The notes under the pieces are model-generated. The model had not been told where the DNA came from. It made no database searches and saw only the letters and a list, made by a program, of their open reading frames with translations. The translations under genes and the position numbers were made by a program. A DNA stretch of 64,000 nt, from NCBI RefSeq assembly GCF_018141425.1, contig NZ_CP058561.1:3658001-3722000 (forward strand), written 5' to 3'. Every line of letters starts with the position of its first letter. Positions within the stretch are counted from its first letter, which is position 1. Positions 10,801 through 19,170 of this stretch are shown piece after piece. Source of the stretch: Vallitalea guaymasensis (lineage in GTDB: Bacteria > Bacillota > Clostridia > Lachnospirales > Vallitaleaceae).

Positions 10801-11514
10801 GAGTATCCTAGAGACTATTTTGATTGTAGTCTGAATTGGACATACCCTCATGGGGATGCAGTATTAAAGCCAATAAAAATATCTGTTTCGGAAATCAAAA
10901 AACAGAGTATGCCAGATGAATTAATAGAACATGAAGAAATGTTTAATGATTTTGAGCCATATAAGCCAAGATTCATGGAAGAAAAACTAAGCCTTACTTC
11001 CAGTGAAAAGGGAACAGCATTCCATAAAGTAATGCAGCATATAGATTTTAATGAGTTACATAACTACGATTACATAGTTGATTACTTAGACAGCTTGCAG
11101 CAAGGAGAAATATTAACTGAAAAAGAAAAGAGAAGTATACGTATTAAGTCTATTCTAAGATTCAGTAAGAGCAATCTTTTACAGAGAATTATTAATGCAG
11201 AAGGCAATGGTAGATTAAAAAGAGAGGTTCCTTTTGTATTGGGTGTACCATTGAAAGATATCTATAATGACTGCAATATAGATGAAAAAGCTTTGGTGCA
11301 AGGGGTTATTGATTGTTATTTTATTGAAGATGATAAAATCGTGTTAGTAGATTATAAAACTGATTATATACAACCACATGAACAAGAGGTTCTAGTAAAA
11401 CGATATAAAAAACAGATGGAATTATATTCCATAGCCCTTGAAAATATCATGGGAATGAAAGTAAGTGAAAAGATACTATATGCTTTTAGTGTTGGAAAAG
11501 AGATAAGTATATAA
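7828..11514 (+). CDS. addA: ATP-dependent helicase/nuclease subunit A (AddA)
   Basis: This is the helicase-nuclease subunit of the AddAB complex, which resects double-strand breaks for RecA-dependent repair. At about 1228 residues it has normal family length. The ATG at 7828 is chosen over the in-frame ATG at 7822 because TTTAGGAG ends eight bases before it. Visible motifs are Walker A AAAGSGKT near residue 28, the UvrD-type Walker B ILIDEYQDS near residue 400, HKSKGLEFP near residue 795, YVALTRARE near residue 870, and a C-terminal RecB-family nuclease with GTAFH, GVIDCYF and LVDYKTD followed by KKQMELYSIAL. All nuclease residues look intact. The usual upstream partner addB is absent; V-ATPase genes precede it. 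Confidence 0.96.
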   Translation: MSGVKWTLEQQSVIDTRNRNLLVSAAAGSGKTAVLVERIIKMIVDGEKPVDIDKLLVVTFTNAAASEMRERISDALEKKIDENPENKYLHKQLSLLPNSNIMTIHAFCLNVIKNNFHLINLDPSFRVADETELTLLKSDTIKELLEEKYQLEDNGDFIDLIESYTSGKSDDRIEELILELHRFAMSNPWPEIWLDEMSEQLNLEGIDNIDDSQWALMIKQVLKDEIPMYIKILEECKSICNSDNGPIGYLDAILLDLKNLVGINDILDTSLENISQEIIKVGFGAIGRCKKGVDKVLQERIKGIRDDVKENYNKIKSEFFFKSGDSIMDDINNTYPVIKTLCNLVKEFIEKYQDAKAEKNIIDFNDIEHLALNILIGEDEEGKKTPSNAAIELQDKFTEILIDEYQDSNLVQETILTSVSKVLSNEPNMFMVGDVKQSIYKFRLAKPELFMEKYKKYSIEESLYQKIDLHKNFRSRKSVIDCTNYLFSQIMSNQYGDVIYDDTAALYLGANYEEFMDGETAGPSEVIFIDKKDIYSEENNEGEELEAKVIAERIKELVNPSNPYYVYDKKLGKYRPAMYKDIVILMRSTSTRADGFVTELINYDVPAYTDATSGYFDTIEVKTVLSLLKIIDNPRQDIPLISVLRSPIVGLKADELVRIKAALPEGEYYDAYEQYILGTINEDELSVKLNRFNELLNDWREKAVYMPLNDLILDIYDRSHYYNYVSVMTGGRQRRANLDLLIDKAIKYESTSYKGLFNFIRYLEKIHKYSIDMGEATVFGESENLVRIMSIHKSKGLEFPIVFIAGIGRQFNMQDLNKHILLHQDLGLGPKYVNYELRYEVKTLPKAIISRKIKNENISEELRILYVALTRAREKLILVGSCKDLCKKVEKLSRYLFFPDRLLIPQVIASGHSYMDFIIPALLRHREGEIMRNLLDNPSICSPEELWEHEASWDIKIVTIDDIISREEDVKDAKNETYENLLNWDCEKSYSEYPRDYFDCSLNWTYPHGDAVLKPIKISVSEIKKQSMPDELIEHEEMFNDFEPYKPRFMEEKLSLTSSEKGTAFHKVMQHIDFNELHNYDYIVDYLDSLQQGEILTEKEKRSIRIKSILRFSKSNLLQRIINAEGNGRLKREVPFVLGVPLKDIYNDCNIDEKALVQGVIDCYFIEDDKIVLVDYKTDYIQPHEQEVLVKRYKKQMELYSIALENIMGMKVSEKILYAFSVGKEISI

Positions 11515-11598
11515 AAGTTATGAATTAAGAAGATTTCAGTAATAATGTATAAAATATCCAATATAACCCCATAATTGAAATAGAAAGGGTGGTTATAT

Positions 11599-11793
11599 AT
11601 GGCAAAGAATAATAATAAAGATGAAAAAGAGAAAAAAGTTCTTACCGAAAATGAGAAATTAAAGTATGAAATCGCCGAAGAATTAGGTTTACTAGATAAA
11701 GTAAGTGCTGGTGGGTGGAAATCCTTAACTGCCAAAGAAACAGGTAGAATCGGAGGATTAATGACTAAACGTAAGCGAAGTGTTAAAAAATAG
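11599..11793 (+). CDS. Small acid-soluble spore protein, alpha/beta type
   Basis: This 64-residue basic protein matches the short form of alpha/beta-type SASPs, which coat and protect DNA in dormant spores. The two family blocks are present: LKYEIAEELGL (helix with the GPR-cleavage-like acidic site) and the C-terminal GRIGGLMTKRKR DNA-binding segment. The N-terminus is a lysine-rich tail. AAAGGGTGG supports the ATG. It is monocistronic and followed by a strong terminator. Expression is expected in the forespore under sigma-G; no promoter was confidently read. Confidence 0.85.
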   Translation: MAKNNNKDEKEKKVLTENEKLKYEIAEELGLLDKVSAGGWKSLTAKETGRIGGLMTKRKRSVKK

Positions 11794-11812
11794 ATTAGAT
11801 TTAAATCAGGTT

Positions 11813-11852
11813 AAAATAACCTTGCTCAGTACTGGGAGCGAGGTTATTTTAT
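11813..11852. terminator. Bidirectional intrinsic terminator
   Basis: A 15-bp stem (AAAATAACCTTGCTC with GAGCGAGGTTATTTT, one mismatch) has A- and T-runs on its two sides. It serves the SASP gene on the plus strand and the convergent AraC gene on the minus strand. Confidence 0.85.
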
Positions 11853-11865
11853 ATTGTGTTTATTA

Positions 11866-12741
11866 TCATTCTTTTATAACATTTTTTCGTCTGTTTGATG
11901 GGGAAGTGTCTTTTATATTTTTATAGATACGACTGAAATAACTGGTATCATGAAAACCAACTGAATATGCTATCTCACTGATAGATAGGTCAGAGTTGAT
12001 TAATAGATTATCAGCTTCTTGTATTCGTATAGAGTTAATATAATGAGTTACAGTATGTCCAGTCATCTTTTTGAACATTCGGCAAAAATGATATTTACTC
12101 ATATGTGCTTGTTCACTCATATGGTCTAGGGTCAAAGCGTTGGTATAATTGTTTTCTATATATTTTAAGATTCTATTGAATCTATCTATGTTCTGAGTAC
12201 GATATTTTACTTGATTATCTGTAAGGACGGTATTAATGTAACGGCGCATCAATATAACGATAAGTTTGTATAATGAAGCTTTTATACATAATTCAAATCC
12301 CACCTGACGGTTGGTATATTCATCATTGATTGATTCTATGCATTGCTGTACAGATTCATCATTGACTATTAAATTCTTAAATAATATTCTATTCTCTATT
12401 ATTGGATTAATATACTTAGAATCACAGAGGTCTATTAGTCTGCTGTTGAGTATATGGGGGTCTAATATAATACAATAATATCGAAAATCCTCAGTTAGAT
12501 TCTGTCCAAAGTGGATTTCATTGCAATTTACTACTACAAGGTCTTTTTCATTAACTATAAAAGACTTATCGTTACATTTAAATAAAGCAGAGCCTTCAAT
12601 TATATATAGGAGTTCCATTTCCCTATGCCAATGAGCATAAACAGCAGTAGAATTAATACCTATGGAATGATTTTTCATTAATTTCATACAAAAATCAGGA
12701 TTAGGCATAGTCATTTTTTCACGCAGTACAGATTTATCCAT
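11866..12741 (-). CDS. AraC-family transcriptional regulator with N-terminal cupin
   Basis: This 291-residue regulator has an N-terminal sugar-sensing cupin half (AHWHREMELLYIIEG, residues about 35-110) and a C-terminal pair of AraC helix-turn-helix motifs (about residues 188-288, with LDHMSEQAHMSKYHFCRMFK and ISEIAYSVGFHDTSYFSRIY). It is transcribed away from the oxidoreductase/isomerase operon that starts 178 bp away. Divergent arrangement suggests that it activates that operon in response to a sugar or polyol; this is inference. CTACCTTTCTT upstream on the plus strand reads as an AAGAAAGGTAG ribosome site. Confidence 0.9.
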   Translation of the reverse strand: MDKSVLREKMTMPNPDFCMKLMKNHSIGINSTAVYAHWHREMELLYIIEGSALFKCNDKSFIVNEKDLVVVNCNEIHFGQNLTEDFRYYCIILDPHILNSRLIDLCDSKYINPIIENRILFKNLIVNDESVQQCIESINDEYTNRQVGFELCIKASLYKLIVILMRRYINTVLTDNQVKYRTQNIDRFNRILKYIENNYTNALTLDHMSEQAHMSKYHFCRMFKKMTGHTVTHYINSIRIQEADNLLINSDLSISEIAYSVGFHDTSYFSRIYKNIKDTSPSNRRKNVIKE

Positions 12742-12919
12742 TATATTAACTACCTTTCTTGAATTATCTTTTCTATCTAAATGTGAGCAATATAGTTATA
12801 GTTTTGAGCAATAGAATTAATGTGGATTTCTCATATATGTAATATAATAAACTACAAAATAGTAAATGTAAACACTATATAAGTTGATTAAATAATAATA
12901 ATTATGAGGTGATTGAAAG

Positions 12920-13984
12920 ATGGATAAAGTGAAAGTGGGTATTATAGGAGCAGGGAATATTAGTGAATTACACGTACAAGGTTACAAAAAACTTCCACAT
13001 GTAGAATTAGTGGCTGTATGTGATTTGGACAAAGAAAAAGCAGAGGAGTATGCAGCTAAACATGATATACCAAACATATTTACAGATTATAATGAAATGT
13101 TGAAGATGAAAGACCTAGATGCTGTCAGTGTAACTACTTGGAACAATTCTCATGCACCTATCAGTATTGCAGCTATGAAAGCAGGAAAAGATGTTTTATG
13201 TGAAAAGCCTTTAGCAATGAATGCTGATGAAGCTCAAAAGATGGTTGATACTTCAAAAGAAACAAATAAATTATTGATGGTTGGTTTTGTTAGAAGGTTT
13301 GAGAAGAATGCTAATTACATAAAAGAAACAATAGAAAATGATGAGTTAGGAAATGTGTATTATGCCAAGACAGGATATATGAGAAAATGGGGAAATCCAG
13401 GAGGATGGTTCTGTGATAAAAAACGTTCTGGTGGAGGACCTGTAATAGATTTGGGAGTTCATGTTATTGATTTAATCAGTTATCTAACAGGTAAACCAAA
13501 AGCTGTATCAGTAATGGCATCAACTTTTGAACATCTAGGACTAAAACCATATATTAAAGGTATTAGCAAATATAATGCAAAAGATTATGATAAAGATAAT
13601 CCATTCTGTGATGTGGAAGATTCAGCAACAGCATTAATCAAATACGATAATGGTATGACTCTAAGTATTGAAACAAGTTGGGTTTTACATACAAAAGAAG
13701 ATAATAATTATTTGATGTTATATGGAGATAAGGCTGGAGTCAAAATGGAGCCTGAACTTGAATTCTATAAAGAGCACAACGATTATTTTGTTGAAGAAAG
13801 ACCAATAGTAAAGGAAGAAACAGATAAGTTTTCAGCAATATTCCAAAGGGAAACAGCACATTTTATAGATTGTATAGTTAATAATACAGAATGTAGAAAC
13901 CCAGGAGAAGATGGTGTAGCTATAATGAAAATATTAGATGCCATTTATGAATCTGCCAAGTCAGGACATGAGGTAATATTATAA
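12920..13984 (+). CDS. Gfo/Idh/MocA-family NAD(P)-dependent oxidoreductase
   Basis: This 354-residue two-domain sugar or polyol dehydrogenase has an N-terminal Rossmann fold with GIIGAGNISELH (residues 8-19) and the CEKPLAMN motif near residue 95 that holds the catalytic-region Lys. The second domain follows with DLGVHVIDLISYL, which includes the His of the family active site. It is the first gene of a three-gene operon with two TIM-barrel isomerase/epimerase-like proteins, a common arrangement for inositol-like or rare-sugar catabolism. The exact substrate cannot be read from sequence. GAGGTGAT precedes the ATG. Confidence 0.9.
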   Translation: MDKVKVGIIGAGNISELHVQGYKKLPHVELVAVCDLDKEKAEEYAAKHDIPNIFTDYNEMLKMKDLDAVSVTTWNNSHAPISIAAMKAGKDVLCEKPLAMNADEAQKMVDTSKETNKLLMVGFVRRFEKNANYIKETIENDELGNVYYAKTGYMRKWGNPGGWFCDKKRSGGGPVIDLGVHVIDLISYLTGKPKAVSVMASTFEHLGLKPYIKGISKYNAKDYDKDNPFCDVEDSATALIKYDNGMTLSIETSWVLHTKEDNNYLMLYGDKAGVKMEPELEFYKEHNDYFVEERPIVKEETDKFSAIFQRETAHFIDCIVNNTECRNPGEDGVAIMKILDAIYESAKSGHEVIL

Positions 13985-14004
13985 AATAATAGGAGGTTAT
14001 AAGT

Positions 14005-14865
14005 ATGTCAGAGAAAAACAAGATAGGTGTTATTGTTGACTCATTCAGAGTCGGTGTAAAAGAAGGTATCAAAAAAGCTAAGGAAGTAGGGGCTAGTGGA
14101 ATACAAATATATTCTGTAAAAGGTGAAATGTCTCCTGATAATCTTAGCAAACAAGCTAGAAGAGAATTACTTGATTATATAAAATCCAATGGACTTACTG
14201 TTTCTGCTTTATGTGGAGATTTAGGCGGACATGGTTTTACTATAAAAGAGGATAATAAGAAAAAGATAGAAATGTCCAAGAGAATAATGGATTTAGCAAA
14301 AGATTTGGAAACAGATATTGTTACAACACATATCGGTGTAGTTCCAGAGGATAAGAATCACGATAGATTCAAGATTATGCAGGAAGCCTGTGAAGAGTTA
14401 GGGAATTATGGGGATCAGGTAGGGGCGTATTTTGCAATAGAAACTGGACCAGAGAGAGCAATTACTCTTAAGAACTTTTTAGATAGTTTAGATAGCAGAG
14501 GGGTAAGAGTAAATTATGATCCTGCTAATCTAGTAATGGTTACAGGTGATGACCCTGTACAAGGAGTATATACATTAAAGGATTATATTGTTCATACTCA
14601 TGCAAAAGATGGTATTATGGTGAAAGAATCCAACCCAGAATACATATATGATTGTTTTGCTAAAGGTATTCCAGAAGGATTTCATTGTGATGATTATTTC
14701 TTAGAAAAACCATTAGGAAGTGGAAACGTAGATTTTGATAAGTATATAAAAGCTTTATGGGATATAGGCTATAATGGATTTTTGACCATTGAAAGAGAAG
14801 TTGGTGCAAATCCAGAGAAAGATATACGTGAAGCAGTAGAATTTTTACAAAAAATAATAGGTTAG
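14005..14865 (+). CDS. Sugar phosphate isomerase/epimerase-like TIM-barrel protein
   Basis: This 286-residue protein is of the xylose-isomerase-like TIM-barrel superfamily (AP endonuclease 2 fold). Candidate metal ligands are Glu in YFAIETGPE, Asp in RVNYDPANL, His in HTHAKDG, and Glu in FLTIEREVG. It begins 20 bp after the oxidoreductase with AGGAGG just upstream of the ATG, and lies 9 bp before a second member of the superfamily. It probably interconverts keto and aldo forms or epimers of the sugar handled by the neighbouring dehydrogenase; the specific reaction is not known. Confidence 0.88.
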   Translation: MSEKNKIGVIVDSFRVGVKEGIKKAKEVGASGIQIYSVKGEMSPDNLSKQARRELLDYIKSNGLTVSALCGDLGGHGFTIKEDNKKKIEMSKRIMDLAKDLETDIVTTHIGVVPEDKNHDRFKIMQEACEELGNYGDQVGAYFAIETGPERAITLKNFLDSLDSRGVRVNYDPANLVMVTGDDPVQGVYTLKDYIVHTHAKDGIMVKESNPEYIYDCFAKGIPEGFHCDDYFLEKPLGSGNVDFDKYIKALWDIGYNGFLTIEREVGANPEKDIREAVEFLQKIIG

Positions 14866-14874
14866 GATGATTAT

Positions 14875-15747
14875 ATGAAACTTGGAGTTAGTTCTTATAG
14901 CTTTTTAAGGTTAGTACAAGAAGGAAAAATGAAACAGATTGATGTAATCAAGAAAGCTAAAGAAATGGGTTTTGATGCAGTGGAATTCATTAATTTCATT
15001 CTTGAAGATGGTGAAACTGATGAATCATTCGCTAAACGTGCTTATGAAGAAAGTAAAAAGGTTGGTATAGATATTGAGAGTTATACTATAAGTTCAGATT
15101 TCATTAATGGTAGTAATGGTGATTTGGAGGCAGAGATTGAAAGGGTAAAAAGAGAAGTTGACATTGCAAATATACTTGGTGCAAAGTCAATGAGACATGA
15201 TGCTACGATAGGGTTTACAGACGATTATACAGGGCAAAGATCTTTTGAACATGCTCTTCCAATACTAATCAGAGGCTACAGAGAAGTGACTGAATATGCT
15301 ATGAAATATGGCATAAAAACAATGGTTGAGAATCATGGTTTCTTTTGTCAAGACAGTTCTCGTGTAGAGAAATTGGTAAATGGAGTTAATCACCCTAATT
15401 TTGGAGTTCTTATTGATATGGGGAATTTTGTTTGTGTTGATGAACAGCCTGAGAAGGCTTTAGGTGTACTTATGCCATATGCTTTCCATGTACATGCAAA
15501 AGATTTTCATATCAAATCAGGTATGTTGCCTGACCCTGGAAGAGGATGGTTTCAATCAAGAGGTGGTAATTATTTGAGAGGTTCAATTATAGGTCATGGG
15601 GATGTACCTATCTTACAGTGTCTTAGGATAATGAAAAAATATAATTATGATGGGGTTCTATCCATTGAATTTGAAGGGCTTGAAGATCCTTTAACAGGTA
15701 TTGAAGTAGGATTGGAGAATTTACGTAAATATATTGAAATGGCTTAG
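14875..15747 (+). CDS. Second sugar phosphate isomerase/epimerase-like TIM-barrel protein
   Basis: This 290-residue paralogue of the same superfamily is only distantly similar to the preceding gene, so the two probably carry out different steps. Visible barrel motifs are KLGVSSYSFLRL at the N-terminus, VEFINF, MVENHGFF, IDMGNF, HVHAKDFH and LSIEFEG, which supply the Glu/Asp/His/Glu metal site. It ends the operon and is followed by an intrinsic terminator. The start ATG follows AGGATGAT only a few bases after the previous stop. Confidence 0.88.
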   Translation: MKLGVSSYSFLRLVQEGKMKQIDVIKKAKEMGFDAVEFINFILEDGETDESFAKRAYEESKKVGIDIESYTISSDFINGSNGDLEAEIERVKREVDIANILGAKSMRHDATIGFTDDYTGQRSFEHALPILIRGYREVTEYAMKYGIKTMVENHGFFCQDSSRVEKLVNGVNHPNFGVLIDMGNFVCVDEQPEKALGVLMPYAFHVHAKDFHIKSGMLPDPGRGWFQSRGGNYLRGSIIGHGDVPILQCLRIMKKYNYDGVLSIEFEGLEDPLTGIEVGLENLRKYIEMA

Positions 15748-15767
15748 TTATATATTTTTTAGTGCAT

Positions 15768-15806
15768 AAAAATCAGCAAGGTAATCAATTCTTGCTGGTT
15801 TTTTCT
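15768..15806 (+). terminator. Intrinsic terminator of the isomerase operon
   Basis: AATCAGCAAG pairs with CTTGCTGGTT (one G-T pair), followed by a run of T. Confidence 0.8.
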
Positions 15807-15887
15807 TTGGCAATTTCAAATCACATTTTTATTTGAAATGTATCGCAAGTATGTCAGAAAAAGAGTTTTGTTCGGACTTGGTTTTTG

Positions 15888-16056
15888 CAAAATAGTATAT
15901 GTATATGTTACGCCAGCTACTTGCTCGTCCTGAGCTCAACAAATAACAATGGACATCGAGACCATTATTATTTCTGACAGTCCAGTAGGGCTGTCAGATT
16001 AAATGCTGGGTTCGGCGTCCTGCCTCACTACTCCACATATACATATACTATTTTGC
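15888..16056. repeat. Branched palindromic element, copy C
   Basis: A perfect 21-bp inverted repeat, extending to 22 (15888-15908 with 16035-16055), encloses about 126 bases. Inside are at least three smaller hairpins: GCTC-GTCCT-GAGC (about 15923-15935), AATAACAATGG with CCATTATTATT (about 15942-15972), and CTGACAG with CTGTCAG (about 15974-15997). The segment at 16008-16034 reads GGGTTCGGCGTCC then TGCCTCACTACTCC, matching the core of copy A in the same position just before the right outer arm. The outer arm sequence is unrelated to those of A and B. The rest of the 15.8-16.2 kb gap is AT-rich without a gene. Confidence 0.75.
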
Positions 16057-16184
16057 TTTTTAATCCCTTGTATATAATCACAAAAATCTTTTTCTTCTAA
16101 GTACATAACTGTTGTCTATTTTGGATTTATTTATATATAAACTCAAAATTAAATATAATAAGGAAAAAACATATTTAATCAATC

Positions 16185-16213
16185 TTGACTTATTATGATA
16201 CGTTAATTATAAT
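16185..16213 (+). promoter_or_regulatory. Probable sigma-A promoter for the methyltransferase-hslO genes
   Basis: TTGACT (16185-16190) and TATAAT (16208-16213) have a 17-base spacer and lie 46 bases before the start codon. Confidence 0.7.
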
Positions 16214-16259
16214 GAAAAAAGCATGAAAAGAAATTTATCTTCAATGGGAAGGTGCTAAA

Positions 16260-17018
16260 ATGTCTAGTTATAATTCATTTGCAATGGTTTATGATAAGTT
16301 TATGAATAATGTACCCTATAAGGAATGGGTGGATTATATATTGAGTATTATTGATAAATACTATTATAAAAAGCCAAGACTGATGTTGGATTTGGGATGT
16401 GGTACAGGTAATATCACGGAGTTATTAGCTGATAAGGGTATAGATATGATAGGTGTGGATAATTCAAGTGATATGTTATTCGTTGCTAAAGAGAAGGCAA
16501 GGATTAATAATAGAGATATATTATATCTATTACAGGATATGAGAGAATTTGAGTTATATGGTACAGTAGATTGTATAGTGAGTATCTGCGATAGTATGAA
16601 TTACATTTTGGAGGAAGATGATTTATTACAAGTTTTTAGGCTGGTAAATAATTATTTGGATCCAAGAGGTTTGTTTATTTTTGATTTGAACACTTACTAT
16701 AAGTACAATAATATTTTAGGTGATAACACTTTTTCTGAAACGAATGAAGATAGTGCTTACATTTGGGATAATTATTACTATGAAGAAGAAAAAATCAATG
16801 AGTATGATTTGACTTTATTTATAAAAGATGAAAATAATCTTTACCGTAGATATACTGAAACCCACTATCAAAAAATGTATGATTTAAATAGAATCAAACA
16901 GTTAATAATAGAAGCAGGACTAGAATATATAGATTGCTTTGAAGCATTTTCTTTTGAATCACCTGCTGAGACTAGTGAAAGAGTATATTTTATAGCTAGA
17001 GAAAAAGGAAAACAATGA
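16260..17018 (+). CDS. Class I SAM-dependent methyltransferase
   Basis: This 252-residue cytosolic methyltransferase has the Rossmann-like SAM-binding motif MLDLGCGTGNITELLADKG near residues 42-60, an acidic motif II (DMIGVDNS), and motif post-I DMREF around residue 95. It resembles the small-molecule methyltransferases found beside hslO in clostridia. The substrate is unknown. GGGAAGGTG precedes the ATG and the gene runs 13 bp ahead of hslO, forming a probable two-gene operon. Confidence 0.85.
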   Translation: MSSYNSFAMVYDKFMNNVPYKEWVDYILSIIDKYYYKKPRLMLDLGCGTGNITELLADKGIDMIGVDNSSDMLFVAKEKARINNRDILYLLQDMREFELYGTVDCIVSICDSMNYILEEDDLLQVFRLVNNYLDPRGLFIFDLNTYYKYNNILGDNTFSETNEDSAYIWDNYYYEEEKINEYDLTLFIKDENNLYRRYTETHYQKMYDLNRIKQLIIEAGLEYIDCFEAFSFESPAETSERVYFIAREKGKQ

Positions 17019-17031
17019 AAAGGAGCTAAAT

Positions 17032-17916
17032 ATGAAAGATTATATTGTTAGAGCTACAGCTTGTAATAATCAGATAAGAGCATTTGCAGCTACAACTACA
17101 AATATGGTTGGTGAAGCTAGAGAAAAACATAATACATCACCGGTTGTTTCTGCTGCATTAGGAAGATTGATGACAGCGGCTTCAATGATGGGAAGTATGT
17201 TAAAAAACGAAAAAGACCTAATTACTCTTCAAATTCGTGGAGATGGACCAATAAAAGGTCTAGTAGTAACAGCTGATGCTAAAGCTAATGTTAAAGGGTA
17301 TCCATATGTACCAATAGTTGATTTACCACTTAAGGAAAATGGTAAGCTGGATGTATCAGGTGGACTTGGAAACGGTATTATGAATATTATAAAAGATATT
17401 GGATTAAAAGATCCATATGTTGGACAAACACATCTAGTATCAGGAGAAATTGCAGAAGATTTGACTTATTATTTCGCAACTTCTGAACAAGTACCTTCAG
17501 CTGTTGGGCTTGGGGTATTAGTGGATAGAGATTATTCAATTAAGCACAGTGGAGGATTCATCATACAATTGCTTCCAGGTGCAGATGAAGAAGTAATAAT
17601 CAAGTTGGAAGAAAGATTGAAGGTATTACCATCTATTACTAATCTTATGAGTGAAGGAAAAACTCCGGAAGAAGTACTTGATATGTTATTGGAAGGTATG
17701 GAACCTCAGATTCTTGAGAAAATACCAACTAAGTTCCAGTGTAACTGTACAAAGGAAAGAGTTGAGAAAGCTCTTATTAGTATTGGAAAGAAAGATATTA
17801 AGGAAATGATAGATGAGGGTGAAACTATAGAGTTAAATTGTCATTTCTGTAATAAAAAATATTATTTTACTGTTGATGAGTTACAGGAAATAATTTCATA
17901 TGCACAAGGGGAGTAA
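17032..17916 (+). CDS. hslO: Redox-regulated chaperonin Hsp33
   Basis: This 294-residue holdase chaperone is activated by oxidation. The four zinc cysteines are intact in the C-terminal switch: FQCNCTKER (CxC, about residue 238) and NCHFCNKKY (CxxC, about residue 272). The N-terminal domain has the family start KDYIVRATACNNQIRAFA. In an anaerobe it would protect proteins during oxygen exposure. AAAGGAGC precedes the ATG. Confidence 0.96.
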   Translation: MKDYIVRATACNNQIRAFAATTTNMVGEAREKHNTSPVVSAALGRLMTAASMMGSMLKNEKDLITLQIRGDGPIKGLVVTADAKANVKGYPYVPIVDLPLKENGKLDVSGGLGNGIMNIIKDIGLKDPYVGQTHLVSGEIAEDLTYYFATSEQVPSAVGLGVLVDRDYSIKHSGGFIIQLLPGADEEVIIKLEERLKVLPSITNLMSEGKTPEEVLDMLLEGMEPQILEKIPTKFQCNCTKERVEKALISIGKKDIKEMIDEGETIELNCHFCNKKYYFTVDELQEIISYAQGE

Positions 17917-18003
17917 AAGAGGATAAATAATTAATTAAAGATGGTTAATCAAACATTTTACTCGCATAAATGTTTAATTGAACATCTAGGATGGGAGAAT
18001 ATA

Positions 18004-18753
18004 ATGGGATTATTAGCTATTTTATCGCTTGTAATAGGAGGTTTTAGTATCCTATACTTCTTATTTCTAACGATATTGAATGCAGGCGCAGGTTTTTCAT
18101 TTTTTTGGATTCTACTAAGTGTAATGGCTTTTTGTATGTTTTTTATATTTAGGAACTATGAAGGTGTCAAAGAACATGTGCCGAAGTTAATTAGGTACGT
18201 AGTATTTTTGTTGATAATTATTGTTATAATGATTTTTATTGTTGTCCAATCTTTTATAATAAAAGATAGTATCAAGCGTGATAATTATGATTCAACGGAT
18301 TATGTTATTGTTCTCGGTGCAAGAGTCAAGGGGACTACTATTTCATTAACATTGTCACATAGGCTTGAGATAGCATATAAATATCTTATAGACAATACAA
18401 CAAGTAAGGCAATCTTAGCTGGTGGGAAGGGACCAGGAGAAGATATATCAGAAGCTGAAGCTATGAAGAGATATCTATTGAATAAAGGTATAAATGAAGA
18501 TAGATTGATTATGGAAAATAAATCAACCAGTACTCAGGAGAATATAAGAAACAGCTTTGAATTGATAAATGCATATAATGAAGCTCCTTCAGTGACAATA
18601 ATAACAAGTGATTTTCATGTATATAGAGCTAAGAAGATTGCTGAAAAATATTGTCAGGATATTCAGGGAATACCGTCAAGAACACATCCACCATTGATTG
18701 TACATTATTATGTTAGAGAGTTCTTTGCTGTATTGAAAGATACTATATTCTAG
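18004..18753 (+). CDS. YdcF/SanA-like DUF218 membrane protein
   Basis: This protein of about 249 residues has three N-terminal membrane segments (residues about 2-22, 28-50 and 62-85) followed by a DUF218 domain. An in-frame ATG at 17941 lacks a ribosome site, whereas GGGAGA ends five bases before the ATG at 18004. Domain motifs include YVIVLGARVKG, AILAGGKGPGEDISEAEAM, STSTQENIRNS and ITSDFHVYRAKKIAEK. The family is linked to cell-envelope functions, but the reaction is not established. It follows hslO by 87 bp and may be co-transcribed. Confidence 0.82.
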   Translation: MGLLAILSLVIGGFSILYFLFLTILNAGAGFSFFWILLSVMAFCMFFIFRNYEGVKEHVPKLIRYVVFLLIIIVIMIFIVVQSFIIKDSIKRDNYDSTDYVIVLGARVKGTTISLTLSHRLEIAYKYLIDNTTSKAILAGGKGPGEDISEAEAMKRYLLNKGINEDRLIMENKSTSTQENIRNSFELINAYNEAPSVTIITSDFHVYRAKKIAEKYCQDIQGIPSRTHPPLIVHYYVREFFAVLKDTIF

Positions 18754-18827
18754 ATAGGTGTATCTCAAAATATAGTAATTATAAAATGATATATTATTTT
18801 TATGTAAACGATATGCTATTTTTTATA

Positions 18828-18855
18828 TTGACAAACCAATAGCTAATGTTATAAT
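18828..18855 (+). promoter_or_regulatory. Promoter of the T-box/hemerythrin/thrS operon
   Basis: TTGACA (18828-18833) and TATAAT (18850-18855) with a 16-base spacer lie just upstream of the T-box leader. Confidence 0.75.
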
Positions 18856-18879
18856 TATATCATTAGATAAGTTAAACAC

Positions 18880-19106
18880 TGTGAAGAGACCAGTAGAATG
18901 TGAAAGTAAACAGAGAGGAAGTTGGTTGCTGAGAGACTTTCATATGGAAGCATTTGAAGACTACCTCTGAGTGGCTCTAATAAAGTCCGTTGATTACGTT
19001 ATAATCTTATTGAGTGGTTTCTCGAAACAATAAGGGTGGAACCGCGGGAATTGTATATAATCTCGTCCCTTACTACGGTACTCGTAGTAAGGAGACGAGT
19101 TTTTTG
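18880..19106 (+). promoter_or_regulatory. T-box leader (tRNA-sensing riboswitch), probably threonine-specific
   Basis: The stem I base pairs AGAGACCA (about 18893) with TGGCTCT, with an AGTA element just inside. The hallmark T-box sequence AAGGGTGGAACCGCGGG lies at 19032-19048. An intrinsic terminator follows (CTCGTCC and ACTACG paired with CGTAGT and GGAGACGAG, 19062-19100) with a T-run. When uncharged tRNA binds, the antiterminator forms and downstream genes are read. ACT followed by a purine in the 3' side of stem I (about 18960) is a plausible threonine specifier codon, but I could not fold it rigorously. The first gene behind it is a hemerythrin, then two thrS genes. Confidence 0.88.
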
Positions 19107-19170
19107 TGCCGTAATATTAAGACAGCGCAGTTTTATTTGACATAATAAAATTAATGGAGGTGTGTTATTA

